52,406 bases of DNA, taken from the NCBI RefSeq assembly GCF_016863475.1, contig NZ_BOOY01000044.1, positions 1 to 52,406 of the forward strand, read 5' to 3'. The translations under genes and the position numbers were made by a program. Under the pieces are notes generated by a model. It saw only the letters and a program-made list of their open reading frames with translations. It was not told where the DNA came from and ran no database searches. Positions 52,111-52,406 of the stretch are shown here, piece after piece. Source of the DNA: Spirilliplanes yamanashiensis (GTDB lineage: Bacteria; Actinomycetota; Actinomycetes; Mycobacteriales; Micromonosporaceae). How positions within the stretch are numbered: the stretch's first letter is position 1; each line of letters starts with the position of its first letter.

Positions 52111-52406
52111 GTTCCGGATGCCGTCGCTGGGCGCCGACATGACCGACGGTGTCCTGCTGGAATGGCTGGTCGAGCCGGGTGCGGCCGTCCGCAGGGGCGA
52201 CGTCGTCGCCGTGGTGGACACCGACAAGGCGGCCATCGAGGTCGAGTGCTTCGACGCGGGCACCGTCGGGGAACTGCTCGTGGCTCCGGGCACCCGCGTG
52301 CCGGTCGGCACAGCACTGGCGACCATCGTCACGGACGGCGAGCCCCCCGCCCCCGCCGCCGCCCCGCCGCCCGCGGCACCCGCGGCACCCGCGGCACCCG
52401 CGGCAC
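52103..52406 (+). CDS. Dihydrolipoamide acyltransferase E2, 5' part (cut by window edge)
   Basis: The first 101 codons of an E2 gene. Residues 1-78 are a lipoyl domain ([20 protein letters not shown]), with the lipoylated Lys42 in DTDKA. An Ala/Pro linker then begins and runs off the window. In 2-oxo acid dehydrogenase operons E2 follows E1 beta, as here. The catalytic domain is outside the window, so substrate class cannot be judged from it. ATG overlaps the pdhB stop. Confidence 0.9.
   Translation, partial: MVEFRMPSLGADMTDGVLLEWLVEPGAAVRRGDVVAVVDTDKAAIEVECFDAGTVGELLVAPGTRVPVGTALATIVTDGEPPAPAAAPPPAAPAAPAAPAA
52372..52406 (+). repeat. 9-bp tandem repeat in E2 linker
   Basis: Four copies (the last one base short) of CGCGGCACC, encoding an Ala-Ala-Pro linker. 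It reaches the window end, so true copy number is unknown. Confidence 0.8.

Noticed and set aside
52372-52406. CRISPR or satellite-like repeat at the right edge
   Set aside because: It is a 9-bp in-frame Ala/Pro linker repeat within an E2 gene.

Overview
The window is very GC-rich (roughly 72 percent or more), with strong GC bias at third codon positions, many GTG starts and tightly coupled genes that share ATGA or GTGA. Together with DosR-type dormancy genes, a DUF1876 protein and CsoR-type copper control, this points to an actinomycete. A non-mycobacterial filamentous lineage such as Micromonosporaceae is my guess, not something the sequence proves. I saw no rRNA, tRNA, CRISPR array, transposase or integrase.

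Layout. (1) 0.35-9.4 kb: a stress cluster with DUF1918, a CtpF-like cation P-type ATPase, five universal stress proteins (USPs), an Acg-type nitroreductase, a GNAT protein and a CBS-BON protein. (2) 9.6-16.9 kb: central carbon metabolism for low oxygen, namely pyruvate phosphate dikinase, a zinc alcohol dehydrogenase, a USP, pyruvate formate-lyase and its radical-SAM activase. (3) 17-21.3 kb: a DUF998 membrane protein, a serine beta-lactamase-like esterase, a lone cyclic-nucleotide-binding protein, an Rv1738-like DUF1876 protein, an SRPBCC-like protein and a short-chain dehydrogenase. (4) 21.5-29.1 kb: a nine-gene A/V-type rotary ATPase operon whose B subunit carries a one-base frameshift. (5) 29.1-35.5 kb: class I aldolase, flavodoxin, a STAS-ATPase switch protein, an AMIN-like lipoprotein, a RafH-like ribosome hibernation factor, a USP and an M50-CBS membrane protease. 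(6) 35.8-47.2 kb: an LVIVD-repeat secreted protein, a dead TetR gene, and a copper island (CopB-type and CopA-type ATPases, CopZ, DUF305, DUF6153, CsoR, a dead DUF326-like gene) with CsoR-type operators. (7) 47.3-52.4 kb: a second CBS-BON protein, an acetyl-CoA synthetase and the start of a pyruvate dehydrogenase operon, cut by the window edge.

How it fits together. A recurring 14-bp element, GGGNC-N4-GNCCC, has the same geometry as the mycobacterial DosR box. It lies upstream of most of these units, commonly 48-67 bp before the start codon, and its best copies extend rightward as GGCCCTGTCG. Gene content matches the M. tuberculosis DosR regulon closely (USPs, Acg, CtpF, Rv1738, RafH, Rv2625c- and Hrp1-like proteins). 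The likely theme is one hypoxia/dormancy regulon that extends the mycobacterial set with pyruvate fermentation, gluconeogenic or pyrophosphate-linked carbon flow, and a second rotary ATPase. No DosR-type regulator or sensor kinase is encoded in the window.
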